The notes beneath the pieces are model-generated. The model was not told the DNA's origin. It did no database searches and worked only from the letters and a program-made list of their open reading frames with translations. Positions 57,065 through 64,000 of a stretch of 64,000 nucleotides of DNA are shown here, in pieces (position 1 is the first letter of the stretch; the number at the start of each line of letters is the position of its first letter). The DNA comes from Lawsonibacter sp900766145 (lineage in GTDB: Bacteria > Bacillota > Clostridia > Oscillospirales > Oscillospiraceae), in assembly GCF_030372275.1 (NCBI RefSeq), contig NZ_JAUDDJ010000011.1; one strand, 5' to 3'. The position numbers and the translations under genes are program-made.

Positions 57065-58417
57065 TTAGAAGATACCCTGAGCCATCATGGCGTCAGCAAC
57101 CTTCTGGAAGCCCACGATGTTGGCGCCGGCGACCAGGTCATAGCCCAGGCCATAGCGCTCAGCAACCTCAACAGAGGAGTGATAGATGTTCTTCATGATG
57201 CCCTTCAGCTTGGCGTCGACTTCCTCAGCAGTCCAGTACAGACGCTCGGCGTTCTGAGCCATCTCCAGCTCGGACACGGACACGCCACCGGCGTTAACAG
57301 CCTTGGAGGGAGCAACGACCATGTGCTTCTGCTCCTTCAGGAACTCCAGAGCCTCGTTGGTGGTGGGCATGTTAGCGACCTCGATGTAGTACTTCACGCC
57401 GGACTCAGCGATCTTCTTGGCCCAATCCAGGTTGACGTCGTTCTGGGTGGCAGCGGGCATATAGATGTCCACGTCCTTGACGCCCCAGCACTTCTCACCG
57501 GGAACGAACTCGCAGTCGAACTTCTCAGCGTAGGGCTTGCAGTGCATGGGATCCTTAGCACGCATCTCCAGGATGTAGTTCAGCTTCTCCTCGGTGCACA
57601 CGCCATCGGGATCGTGGATGTAGCCGTCGGGGCCGGCGAAGTAGGTGACCTTGGCGCCCAGCTCAGCGGCCTTCTTCATGATGCCCCAGCCCACGTTGCC
57701 GTAGCCGGACATAGCGATGCGCTTGCCCTCGATGGACTCACCGTCGTGAGCCAGAGCCTCGACCAGATAGTACACGGCGCCGTAGCCGGTAGCCTCGGGA
57801 CGCAGGATGGAACCGCCGGTGGAAACAGCCTTGCCGGACAGAGCGCCGAACTCGGAAGCGCCAACGATGCGGCGATACTGGCCATACATGTAGCCGATCT
57901 CACGGCCGCCGCAGCCCAGGTCGCCGGCGGGGCAGTCGATGTCCTGGCCGATGTGGCGATACAGCTCGGTGATGAAGGCCTGGCAGAAACGCATGACCTC
58001 GGCGTCGCTCTTGCCGCGAGGATCGAAGTCAGAGCCGCCCTTGGCGCCGCCGATGGGCAGACCGGTCATAGCGTCCTTAAAGACCTGCTCGAAGCCCAGG
58101 AACTTGATGATGGACAGGTTAACGGAGGGGTCGAAGCGGATGCCGCCCTTGAAGGGGCCAAGAGCCGCGTTGTACTGCACGCGGTAGCCGCGGTTGACAT
58201 GCCACTCGTGGTTGTCATCCTCCCAGGTCACGCGGAACTCGATGGCGCGCTCGGGCTCCACCATACGCTCCAGCAGAGCGACCTTCTCATACTCGGGGTG
58301 AGCGTTGATAACGGGCTCCAGAGAGCTCAGGACCTCTTCCACAGTCTGCAGGAACTCAGGCTCGTTGGCGTTCTTCGCCTTGGTGTCGGCCAGAACTCTC
58401 TCAATGTACTTGTTCAT
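57065..58417 (-). CDS. gdhA: Glutamate dehydrogenase, NADP-specific type
   Basis: 450 aa, hexameric GDH. Landmarks: ALGPFKGGIRFDPSVNLS, the catalytic Lys in GLPIGGAKGGSDFDP, the AGDLGCGGREIGYMYGQYRR segment and the Rossmann loop SGYGNVGWGIMKKA. The length fits the NADP-dependent, ammonia-assimilating form. Converts 2-oxoglutarate and ammonia to glutamate. ATG at 58417 after AGGAGG; a longer frame to 58597 is leader. Strong ribosome site and terminator suggest high expression. Confidence 0.96.
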   Translation of the reverse strand: MNKYIERVLADTKAKNANEPEFLQTVEEVLSSLEPVINAHPEYEKVALLERMVEPERAIEFRVTWEDDNHEWHVNRGYRVQYNAALGPFKGGIRFDPSVNLSIIKFLGFEQVFKDAMTGLPIGGAKGGSDFDPRGKSDAEVMRFCQAFITELYRHIGQDIDCPAGDLGCGGREIGYMYGQYRRIVGASEFGALSGKAVSTGGSILRPEATGYGAVYYLVEALAHDGESIEGKRIAMSGYGNVGWGIMKKAAELGAKVTYFAGPDGYIHDPDGVCTEEKLNYILEMRAKDPMHCKPYAEKFDCEFVPGEKCWGVKDVDIYMPAATQNDVNLDWAKKIAESGVKYYIEVANMPTTNEALEFLKEQKHMVVAPSKAVNAGGVSVSELEMAQNAERLYWTAEEVDAKLKGIMKNIYHSSVEVAERYGLGYDLVAGANIVGFQKVADAMMAQGIF

Positions 58418-58675
58418 CGCTACATTCCTCCTACGATAAATTTTTGTGGCAGTTAACTTGAAAACTGACAGATTCCCTTCATTTTCTGCCGGTGGCTTTG
58501 AACAAACATCCGGAAAAGGAAACCTATCACTTATCCTTATGTATAGCATAACATAAAACGCCGGGAAGTAAAGCAAATTTTTTGTGGATGTTACCACAAC
58601 AAAATAGCTGTGGCTTCTTTGATTTTTCGCTTCATTTTACAGTAATTAAACAATTTGACCGTAATTTTAAACAAA
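58418..58675 (-). other. gdhA upstream region
   Basis: About 260 nt of AT-rich DNA between the acetyltransferase terminator and gdhA. Several TATAAT-like hexamers exist but no promoter with both boxes at good spacing was convincing. An 18-codon ORF (58453-58509) lacks a ribosome site. No clear hairpin. Confidence 0.4.
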
Positions 58676-58711
58676 AAATGGTTGAATTCCAAAACTGAAA
58701 TTCAACCATTT
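58676..58711 (-). terminator. Terminator of the GNAT gene
   Basis: A 13-bp stem AAATGGTTGAATT / AATTCAACCATTT with a 10-nt loop; on minus followed by TTTTTTG. Confidence 0.85.
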
Positions 58712-58756
58712 GTAAATGTCATATCACTTCTCCCACTCCAGGATGACATTTCCCCG

Positions 58757-59614
58757 TCAATCAAAGGCCAGTCCCAGGTAGGCGCGGCGCTCCCAGTCCC
58801 ACAGTTCTGCCCGGGCCGGGTCCAGCCATTTGAGCATTCCAAACTGCAATCCGCTCCCCGGACAGCGCCAAATGCCGGACCAGGAAGGCAGCAGCTTGGG
58901 CAGCCAGCAAAGCAGCCGCTTCACCGCCTCGGACTCTCCCAAAATCTCCTTGGCCAGCAGGCTGCCGTCTGTCATCCCCTCGGCACACAGCAGGGCCACG
59001 CCCGCTCCCGTGTCGGCGGCGTACAGCCCGCCCCCGGGCGTCAACGCGCAGGCCCCCGCCTGGTAGGCCACCGCCTCCTCCCCCAGGTCGATGTGGGGCG
59101 TCCCGGCCAGGATGGCCTCCCGCATTCCCTGGTAGTGGAAGGGGGTCAGCTTGTCCAGCACAAAGGGGGGCTCCCCCTCCGGCAGGGCGGCGGTATGGGT
59201 CTGGGTTTCTGTATGGGTGAAGCACTCCCGGAACCCGTTGGCCCCAAAGAAATGGTGGAGGGAGGGCTCAGCGGGCACCGTGGTCACCGCCGGAATCCCC
59301 AGGGTACGGAAGTAGTCGTCCGCCCAGGCCAGCAGCCGCCCGGCCATCCCCTTCCCCCGGCAGTCGGGGTGGGTTGCCACGGCGTAGAGGTAGGCCGCCC
59401 GGAAGCGTCCCTCCTCCGGCACCACAAAGGTGGTATCAAACCAGGCGGTCATGGCCTGGACCACGCCGTCCTCCTCCAGCACCAGCATCCGCTCCGGCTT
59501 GTAGTAGGTCTCAAAAAAATTGTCCACATAGGCCCCGTCATCCCCAAAGGCCAGATACCAAAGCTCCCGCAGCCGCGGGATATCCTGGACCGTGGAACAG
59601 CGCAGCGTCTCCAT
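58757..59614 (-). CDS. GNAT-family N-acetyltransferase
   Basis: 285 aa. An N-terminal GNAT domain with the acetyl-CoA signature HPDCRGKGMAGRLLAWADD. A second domain of ~130 residues follows, giving a size similar to Eis-like two-domain enzymes, though not firmly assigned. The acceptor is unknown. The ATG at 59614 is chosen over a longer frame to 59695 because AAAGGAGGAG lies just upstream. AT-rich promoter region (59630-59660) precedes it. Confidence 0.8.
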   Translation of the reverse strand: METLRCSTVQDIPRLRELWYLAFGDDGAYVDNFFETYYKPERMLVLEEDGVVQAMTAWFDTTFVVPEEGRFRAAYLYAVATHPDCRGKGMAGRLLAWADDYFRTLGIPAVTTVPAEPSLHHFFGANGFRECFTHTETQTHTAALPEGEPPFVLDKLTPFHYQGMREAILAGTPHIDLGEEAVAYQAGACALTPGGGLYAADTGAGVALLCAEGMTDGSLLAKEILGESEAVKRLLCWLPKLLPSWSGIWRCPGSGLQFGMLKWLDPARAELWDWERRAYLGLAFD

Positions 59615-59701
59615 GCCGTCTCCTCCTTTTATATATATTATATATATATAATAGTATAAAAAAGGGCGGCAGATCTCTGCCGCCCAAATTAACATGTGCT
59701 G

Positions 59702-59911
59702 TTACAGCTGGGGGTATACGTCGCTCTTGCGGGGCATCACGATGGCGCACAGAATATACGCCCACAGGCCGAAGGAGGCCATGCACCCGGCAATCACCCA
59801 GCCCACCCGAACCAGGGTGGGGTCGATGCCGAAATACTCCGCAATGCCGCCGCACACGCCGCAGATCATCTTATCATTATTCTCGGTCTTATAAAGCCGT
59901 CTATCCATCAT
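59702..59911 (-). CDS. PspC-domain protein
   Basis: 69 aa. A typical PspC start RRLYKTENNDKMICGVCGGIAEYFGIDPTLVRVGW followed by one membrane helix. The Leu-rich helix ends in IVMPRKSD. PspC proteins respond to envelope stress or hold a regulator at the membrane. No pspA lies nearby. AAGGAG precedes two consecutive ATGs at 59911 and 59908. Probably expressed singly. Confidence 0.9.
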   Translation of the reverse strand: MMDRRLYKTENNDKMICGVCGGIAEYFGIDPTLVRVGWVIAGCMASFGLWAYILCAIVMPRKSDVYPQL

Positions 59912-60001
59912 TCATTCTCCTTCCGTACGATTTGTACTCTGTTCTCCTATATCATACGATAGGAAGGATAAAAAAGTGATGGGGACAAGATGAAAAACCG
60001 A

Positions 60002-61177
60002 TTAAGATTTCCCCGGCTCCAGCTCCCCCTGGGCGTTGAGGTGGACGTACTGGATGTTGTTGCCGGTGTTCTTCTGGATGTCGTCCAGCCGGATGCCCTC
60101 GGTGATGTTGGACACCAGGGAGTAGGCCACACCGTGGCGGCGGGCTCTTCCGGTGCGGCCGATGCGGTGGATATAGTACTCGTTCTCGTCGGGCACGTCG
60201 TAGTTGAACACCGCATCCACATCGTCGATGTCCAGACCACGGGCCGCCACATCGGTGGCCGCCAGCACCCGCAGCTGCCCCTCCCGGAACTTTTGCAGGG
60301 TCTTTTCCCGCACCCGCTGCTGGATGTCGCCGTGGATGGCCTCGCAGGTGATGTGGCGCATCCGCAGAAGGCCAGCCAGCCGGTCGGTCATGTTCTTGGT
60401 GTTGCAGAAGGCGATGACCCGGTCAAAGCCGCCGATCTCCATCAGGCGCACCATGGTGTCCACCTTCTCGTTGCGCTCCACATCCAGGCGGTACTGGGTG
60501 ATGTCGGGCTTGTTCTCCTCGTCGGCCCGGACGGTGATCTCCACCGGGTCACGCTGGTACACCCAGGAGATGTCCATCACCTCCCGAGAGATGGTGGCGG
60601 AGAACAGGCCAAGGTTGCGCCGCTTGGGCATCAGGTCCAGGATGCGGGTCACGTCCTTAATAAAGCCCATATCCAGCATCCGGTCGGCCTCGTCCAGCAC
60701 CACAGTCTGCACCTTGTCCAGGCGCACCGTGCGCCGCTTCACGTGGTCCATCAGCCGCCCGGGGGTGGCCACCACGATCTGGGGGTCCTTTTTCAGCTGG
60801 GTGATCTGCTTGTCGATGGGCTGTCCGCCGTACAGGCACACGGTGCGCACGCCCTCTTTAAAGGCGCACAGGTCCCGCAGCTCGTCCCGGATCTGGATGG
60901 CCAGCTCCCGGGTGGGGGCCAGCACCAGGCCCTGCACGTCCCGGCTCTCCGGGTCGATGTGCTCCACCATGGGGATGCCGAAGGCAAAGGTCTTGCCCGT
61001 TCCGGTGGGCGCCTTGGCGATCACATCCTTATACTCCATAAAATAAGGAATGGAGCCCCCCTGTACCGGGGTGGCCTGCACATAGCCCTTCTTATCAATG
61101 ACCCGCATCAGCTCGGGGCTCAGCCCCAGGTCGGCATAGCGCACCTGGTCGTTTACAATTTCGCCGTTAATTTCCAT
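60002..61177 (-). CDS. DEAD-box RNA helicase
   Basis: 391 aa containing both RecA lobes and little else. Motifs: Q region around LMRVIDKKGYVQATPVQ, I APTGTGKT, Ia PTREL, Ib TPGRL, II DEAD, III SAT, then IHGDIQQRVRE, V ATDVAARGLDID and VI HRIGRTGR. No C-terminal RNA-binding tail as in DeaD/CsdA, so it is a minimal type similar to CshB or RhlE. Acts in mRNA decay or ribosome assembly. The ATG at 61177 follows AAAGGAAA; a ~160-nt leader precedes it. Confidence 0.94.
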   Translation of the reverse strand: MEINGEIVNDQVRYADLGLSPELMRVIDKKGYVQATPVQGGSIPYFMEYKDVIAKAPTGTGKTFAFGIPMVEHIDPESRDVQGLVLAPTRELAIQIRDELRDLCAFKEGVRTVCLYGGQPIDKQITQLKKDPQIVVATPGRLMDHVKRRTVRLDKVQTVVLDEADRMLDMGFIKDVTRILDLMPKRRNLGLFSATISREVMDISWVYQRDPVEITVRADEENKPDITQYRLDVERNEKVDTMVRLMEIGGFDRVIAFCNTKNMTDRLAGLLRMRHITCEAIHGDIQQRVREKTLQKFREGQLRVLAATDVAARGLDIDDVDAVFNYDVPDENEYYIHRIGRTGRARRHGVAYSLVSNITEGIRLDDIQKNTGNNIQYVHLNAQGELEPGKS

Positions 61178-61345
61178 TCTTTCGTTTCCTTTCTTTCTGT
61201 GTGGTGATCCAAGGCCTTCCCAACCCACACAGTCTGTGCGGAAACGCCCGTGTTCCGGCGCGGCCCCGAATCCGGCAGGGAGCACGCTCCCCACCTCTTA
61301 CGTTTTCACTCTTACCTCTTCCCTTAAGAAGCGGTATCACGCTTC

Positions 61346-61374
61346 ATTATAGTCTCCCTTTTCCCCCTTGTCCA
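61346..61374 (-). promoter_or_regulatory. Promoter of the DEAD-box helicase
   Basis: On minus: TGGACA (61369-61374), 17 bp, TATAAT (61346-61351). The resulting leader of about 160 nt holds a GGGAGCGTGCTCC palindrome and may be a temperature-responsive leader. Confidence 0.7.
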
Positions 61375-61457
61375 CCAATATTTTACCCAAATGCGCCCCC
61401 TTCTCTCCACTTTTCCCTGTTTTCCACTGGAAATCCATGTGTTCCACAACGGACCGC

Positions 61458-61486
61458 TTTACTCCCGCCCCGTTTTGCGGTACAAT
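61458..61486 (+). promoter_or_regulatory. Promoter of dnaD-dnaC
   Basis: TTTACT (61458-61463), 17 bp, TACAAT (61481-61486). A small hairpin CGGCCC/GGGCCG (61503-61518) lies between it and the ribosome site. Confidence 0.6.
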
Positions 61487-61535
61487 AGAAGCCCATGAAA
61501 AACGGCCCTTCAGGGCCGGGAGAGGAGGAGCACCC

Positions 61536-62480
61536 ATGACTCAGAGCCTGCTGCCCGGCAGCGTGCTGGCCCTGCCCGACCAGGCGGTCCAGCGACTGAT
61601 CAAATTGGACAACGGCGACGCCGCCCTGTTATATCTGCACCTGCTGCGCCGAAACGGCCTGGAGGGGCTCCCCTGGCCGGTAGAGCGCAAGCAGGCCGCC
61701 CTGGAGGCTCTCCAGAGCCAGGGTCTGGCCCCCCGGGAGCTGTCCTCTGCCCCTGCCGCTCCCATTCCCGAGCCCGCTCCCCCGGAGTACGCCCTGGAGG
61801 ACATCACCACCGCCCTCAGCGACAAGGCCTCCACCTTCCCCGCCCTGTGCGACGAGGTGGAGCGGCGGCTGGGCAAGAAGCTCACCGCCAACGACCTGAA
61901 AATTCTCTATACCCTCTACGACTACCTGGCCCTCCCCACCGAGGTCATCTTCCTGCTGGTGGGCTGGTGCATTGAGGAGATGGAGCGCAAATACGGCCCC
62001 GGCCGCCGCCCCTTCCTCTCCCAGATCCGCAAGGAGGGGTTTGCCTGGGCCCGGCAGGGCATCGACACCGTGGAGGCCGCCGAGCGCCACCTCCAGACCC
62101 TGGCCCGGCTCCGCGGCCGAGGCGCCGAGGTGCTGCGGCTGCTGGATATCCCGCCCCGGCCTCTGGTGGAGCGGGAGAAGAACTACATCGCCGCCTGGGA
62201 CGCCATGGGCTTTGACGACGGCGCCCTGCGTGCGGCCTACGAGCGCACCATTATGAAAAAGCAGTCTATGGACTGGAGCTACATGAACGGCATCCTCCGC
62301 CGCTGGCATGAGAAGGGGCTGCACACTTTGGCCGCCATCCAGGCGGGAGACCGGGACCCCCGGCCGGTGCAGGCCGCTCCCGCCCCCTCCCCGGCTCAGG
62401 CCGACCGGGAGGCCCAGCAGGCCCGGGAGGATATGGAGCGGATGCGCCGCCTGATGGAACAGATGAAGAAGGAGGGCTAA
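61536..62480 (+). CDS. DnaD-domain replication initiation protein
   Basis: 314 aa. A winged-helix N-terminal half, then a DnaD C-terminal domain (FPALCDEVERRLGKKLTANDLKILYTLYDYLALPTEVIFLLV, with a W-SYMNGILRRW-like segment DWSYMNGILRRWHEKG). The tail is Gln/Arg-rich. It helps load the replicative helicase with the DnaC-like ATPase encoded 4 nt downstream. ATG at 61536 after GAGGAGGAG. Confidence 0.92.
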   Translation: MTQSLLPGSVLALPDQAVQRLIKLDNGDAALLYLHLLRRNGLEGLPWPVERKQAALEALQSQGLAPRELSSAPAAPIPEPAPPEYALEDITTALSDKASTFPALCDEVERRLGKKLTANDLKILYTLYDYLALPTEVIFLLVGWCIEEMERKYGPGRRPFLSQIRKEGFAWARQGIDTVEAAERHLQTLARLRGRGAEVLRLLDIPPRPLVEREKNYIAAWDAMGFDDGALRAAYERTIMKKQSMDWSYMNGILRRWHEKGLHTLAAIQAGDRDPRPVQAAPAPSPAQADREAQQAREDMERMRRLMEQMKKEG

Positions 62481-62484
62481 GGAA

Positions 62485-63489
62485 ATGGCATACGACGCCA
62501 ACGTGCTGCGCCGGGCCACTGCCCGGCTGGAGGAGAACAAGCGCCGCCGGGAGGACCAGCGGGAGCAGCTGCGGCAGCAGCTCTACGCCCGGGAGCCCCG
62601 CCTGGCCAAGCTGGACCGCCAGCTCCAGGGCACCATGGCCCAGCTGGTGGCTGCCTCTTTGCGCAAGGGAGAGGACGCAGGAGCCGCAGTGCGGGCCATC
62701 CGGGACAAAAACCTGGACATCCAGCAGGAGCGGGCCGTGCTGCTGGGCGCTATGGGTCTGCCCGAAGACGCTCTGGACCCCAAGCCCGCCTGTCTCCTGT
62801 GTAACGACACCGGCTGGCGGGGCGCCCAGATGTGCCGGTGTTTAAAGGAGCTGTGCACCCAGGAGCAGATTCAGGAGCTGTCCAAGCTGCTGGACCTGGG
62901 AGAGCAGTCCTTTGATACCTTCCGCCTGGACTATTACAGCCAGACCCCCTGGCCCGGCCGGGGTACCTCTCCCCGCTCCAACATGGATTTGGTGTATGAG
63001 GTGTGTCTCAACTACGCCCAAAAGTTTGGCCGCTTTGCCATCAAAAACCTGTTTCTCACCGGAGCGCCTGGCCTGGGCAAGACCTTCCTGTCCGCCTGCA
63101 TCGCCCGGAGCGTATCGGAGCAGGGGTTCTCGGTGGTCTACGACACGGCGGGCAACATCTTTTCCCAGTTTGAGACCCGCAAGTTCCAGCGAGACGCCCA
63201 GGGGGTGCAGGAGGCGCTGGACGAGACCCGGCGCTACCTCACCTGCGACCTGCTGATTTTGGACGACCTGGGCAGCGAGCTCACCACCCAGTTTGTTCAG
63301 TCCGCCCTCTATGAGCTGCTCAACACCCGCCTGGTGGGCGAGAAGCACACCGTCATCTCCTCCAACCTCACCATGGAGGAGGCCGCCCGGCGCTACTCCC
63401 CTCAGATCGCATCCCGCCTGATGGGAGAGTACCACGTGCTCCACTTCTTCGGCGACGACATCCGTCTGCTGAAGAAAAATCAGTTTTAA
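62485..63489 (+). CDS. dnaC: DnaC/DnaI-like helicase loader ATPase
   Basis: 334 aa. A helical N-terminal region with zinc-type cysteines (CLLCNDTGWRGAQMCRC), then an AAA+ domain with Walker A GAPGLGKT at residues 193-200 and Walker B LLILDDLGSE. Sensor region SSNLTMEEAARRYSPQIASRL follows. Loads the replicative helicase; operon with dnaD, 4-nt gap. The N-terminal zinc motif resembles DnaI. Confidence 0.94.
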   Translation: MAYDANVLRRATARLEENKRRREDQREQLRQQLYAREPRLAKLDRQLQGTMAQLVAASLRKGEDAGAAVRAIRDKNLDIQQERAVLLGAMGLPEDALDPKPACLLCNDTGWRGAQMCRCLKELCTQEQIQELSKLLDLGEQSFDTFRLDYYSQTPWPGRGTSPRSNMDLVYEVCLNYAQKFGRFAIKNLFLTGAPGLGKTFLSACIARSVSEQGFSVVYDTAGNIFSQFETRKFQRDAQGVQEALDETRRYLTCDLLILDDLGSELTTQFVQSALYELLNTRLVGEKHTVISSNLTMEEAARRYSPQIASRLMGEYHVLHFFGDDIRLLKKNQF

Positions 63490-63504
63490 GGCCCCAAAAC
63501 CCCC

Positions 63505-63565
63505 GCGCAACCGAAAGTTTACGACGAGATCGGCAAACGCAACCCCAATTTGGTTCCGGTTGCGC
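63505..63565 (+). promoter_or_regulatory. Inverted repeat upstream of the terminal XRE gene
   Basis: GCGCAACCG (63505-63513) is matched by CGGTTGCGC (63557-63565), 43 nt apart, in the 121-nt gap before the XRE gene. May be an operator pair or a hairpin after dnaC. No clear T-run. Confidence 0.45.
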
Positions 63566-63610
63566 CGCCGCTCTGGTAAGCTGGAGCCACCTTGAAAGGA
63601 GGATCTCGCC

Positions 63611-64000
63611 ATGAGCTTTGGTGAAAACCTGCAATATTACCGCGCCCGGGAGGGCCTGACCCAGGAGGAGCTGGCTGAGCGGCTGGAGGTGTCCCGCCAG
63701 TCGGTGAGCAAGTGGGAATCCAATACCAGCTTTCCTGAGATGGAGAAGCTGATGACTCTGTGCAGCCTGTTTCAGACCGACCTGGACACCCTGGTGCGTG
63801 GGGACGCCCAGGCCGCCTGTCAGGAGGACGCCGTGGGCTATGACCGGCACATGAACGCCTTCTCCAATGCCGTGGCCGGCGGCGTGGGGCTGATCCTTCT
63901 GGGGGTCGCCGCTGCTCTGGGCCTGTATGGCCTGGCCGGCATACCTGATACCTGGTGCGGGGCAGTGATCCTGTCCGCCGTTGCCGTGGCAGTAGCCATC
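63611..64000 (+). CDS. XRE-family regulator with membrane segment (3' truncated)
   Basis: The frame is open to the end of the window, at least 130 residues. Residues 1-60 are a Cro/XRE helix-turn-helix (EGLTQEELAERLEVSRQSVSKWESNTSFPEMEK). Two hydrophobic helices follow (VAGGVGLILLGVAAALGLYG and the last visible residues). It resembles the XRE protein at 4258-4803 in overall plan but lacks the IIGGNDGPT segment in the visible part. AAAGGAGG precedes the ATG. Probably a membrane-tethered regulator; target unknown. Confidence 0.85.
   Translation, partial: MSFGENLQYYRAREGLTQEELAERLEVSRQSVSKWESNTSFPEMEKLMTLCSLFQTDLDTLVRGDAQAACQEDAVGYDRHMNAFSNAVAGGVGLILLGVAAALGLYGLAGIPDTWCGAVILSAVAVAVAI

Noticed and set aside
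58453..58509. 18-codon ORF upstream of gdhA as a leader peptide
   Set aside because: No ribosome site, no codon bias for a relevant amino acid, no terminator after it.

Overview
The window is about 60% G+C and tightly packed with genes. The gene set points to a spore-forming, anaerobic, high-GC member of the Clostridia, most likely near Flavonifractor, Lawsonibacter or Intestinimonas in the Oscillospiraceae. The grounds are a SpoVB-type flippase, a YtvI-like permease, HrcA with a perfect CIRCE site, DnaD/DnaC-type helicase loaders, a sigma-54 gene and strong GGAGG ribosome binding sites. No rRNA, tRNA, phage, IS element or CRISPR array was seen. This looks like ordinary chromosomal core DNA with interesting control regions.

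Layout. 1-15.3 kb: a truncated surface protein with GLUG-like repeats, an ECF S component divergent from pnuC, an XRE/lipoprotein pair, the trans-translation group smpB-ppiB-ssrA, a MarR-MATE efflux operon, a NYN-domain gene overlapping thiN, a large membrane protein, and a cysteine desulfurase/MATE/MBL-hydrolase cluster. 15.3-21.4 kb: a lipoprotein and the hrcA-grpE-dnaK-dnaJ heat-shock operon. 21.4-30 kb: an aromatic amino acid operon containing every shikimate step plus the Phe and Tyr branch enzymes (DAHP synthase, tyrA, aroB, aroA, aroC, pheA, aroE-aroK fusion, aroQ). It is preceded by a Phe/Tyr-rich leader peptide and a terminator, the layout of a classical attenuator.

30-42.2 kb: a long minus-strand run with an HtrA protease, YtvI, DegV, a Gx-transporter/DUF896 fusion, a NusG-II protein, ApbE, RqcP, HU, MazG, SpoVB, an MTA/SAH deaminase, purine nucleoside phosphorylase and a zinc-ribbon protein. 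42.3-56.4 kb, plus strand: rpoN with a structured leader and a coupled small ORF, HAD phosphatase, dus, mgtE behind a structured leader with a terminator, a DUF4230 protein, zapA, U32 peptidase, dut, maf, mreC, mreD, PBP2 and an Mrp-type ATPase. 56.5-64 kb: a DUF6465-like protein, NADP-type glutamate dehydrogenase, a GNAT enzyme, a PspC-domain protein and a DEAD-box helicase, all on minus, then dnaD and dnaC on plus and a truncated XRE regulator.

The most notable signals are regulatory RNAs: the aromatic attenuator (29.76-30.03 kb), the pnuC leader (2.93-3.05 kb), the rpoN leader with a hidden start codon (42.37-42.51 kb), the mgtE leader (45.52-45.77 kb), and a modular hairpin repeat found at the 3' ends of aroC and the U32 peptidase gene and again ahead of pheA. 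All calls come from reading the sequence; no database search or folding program was run.
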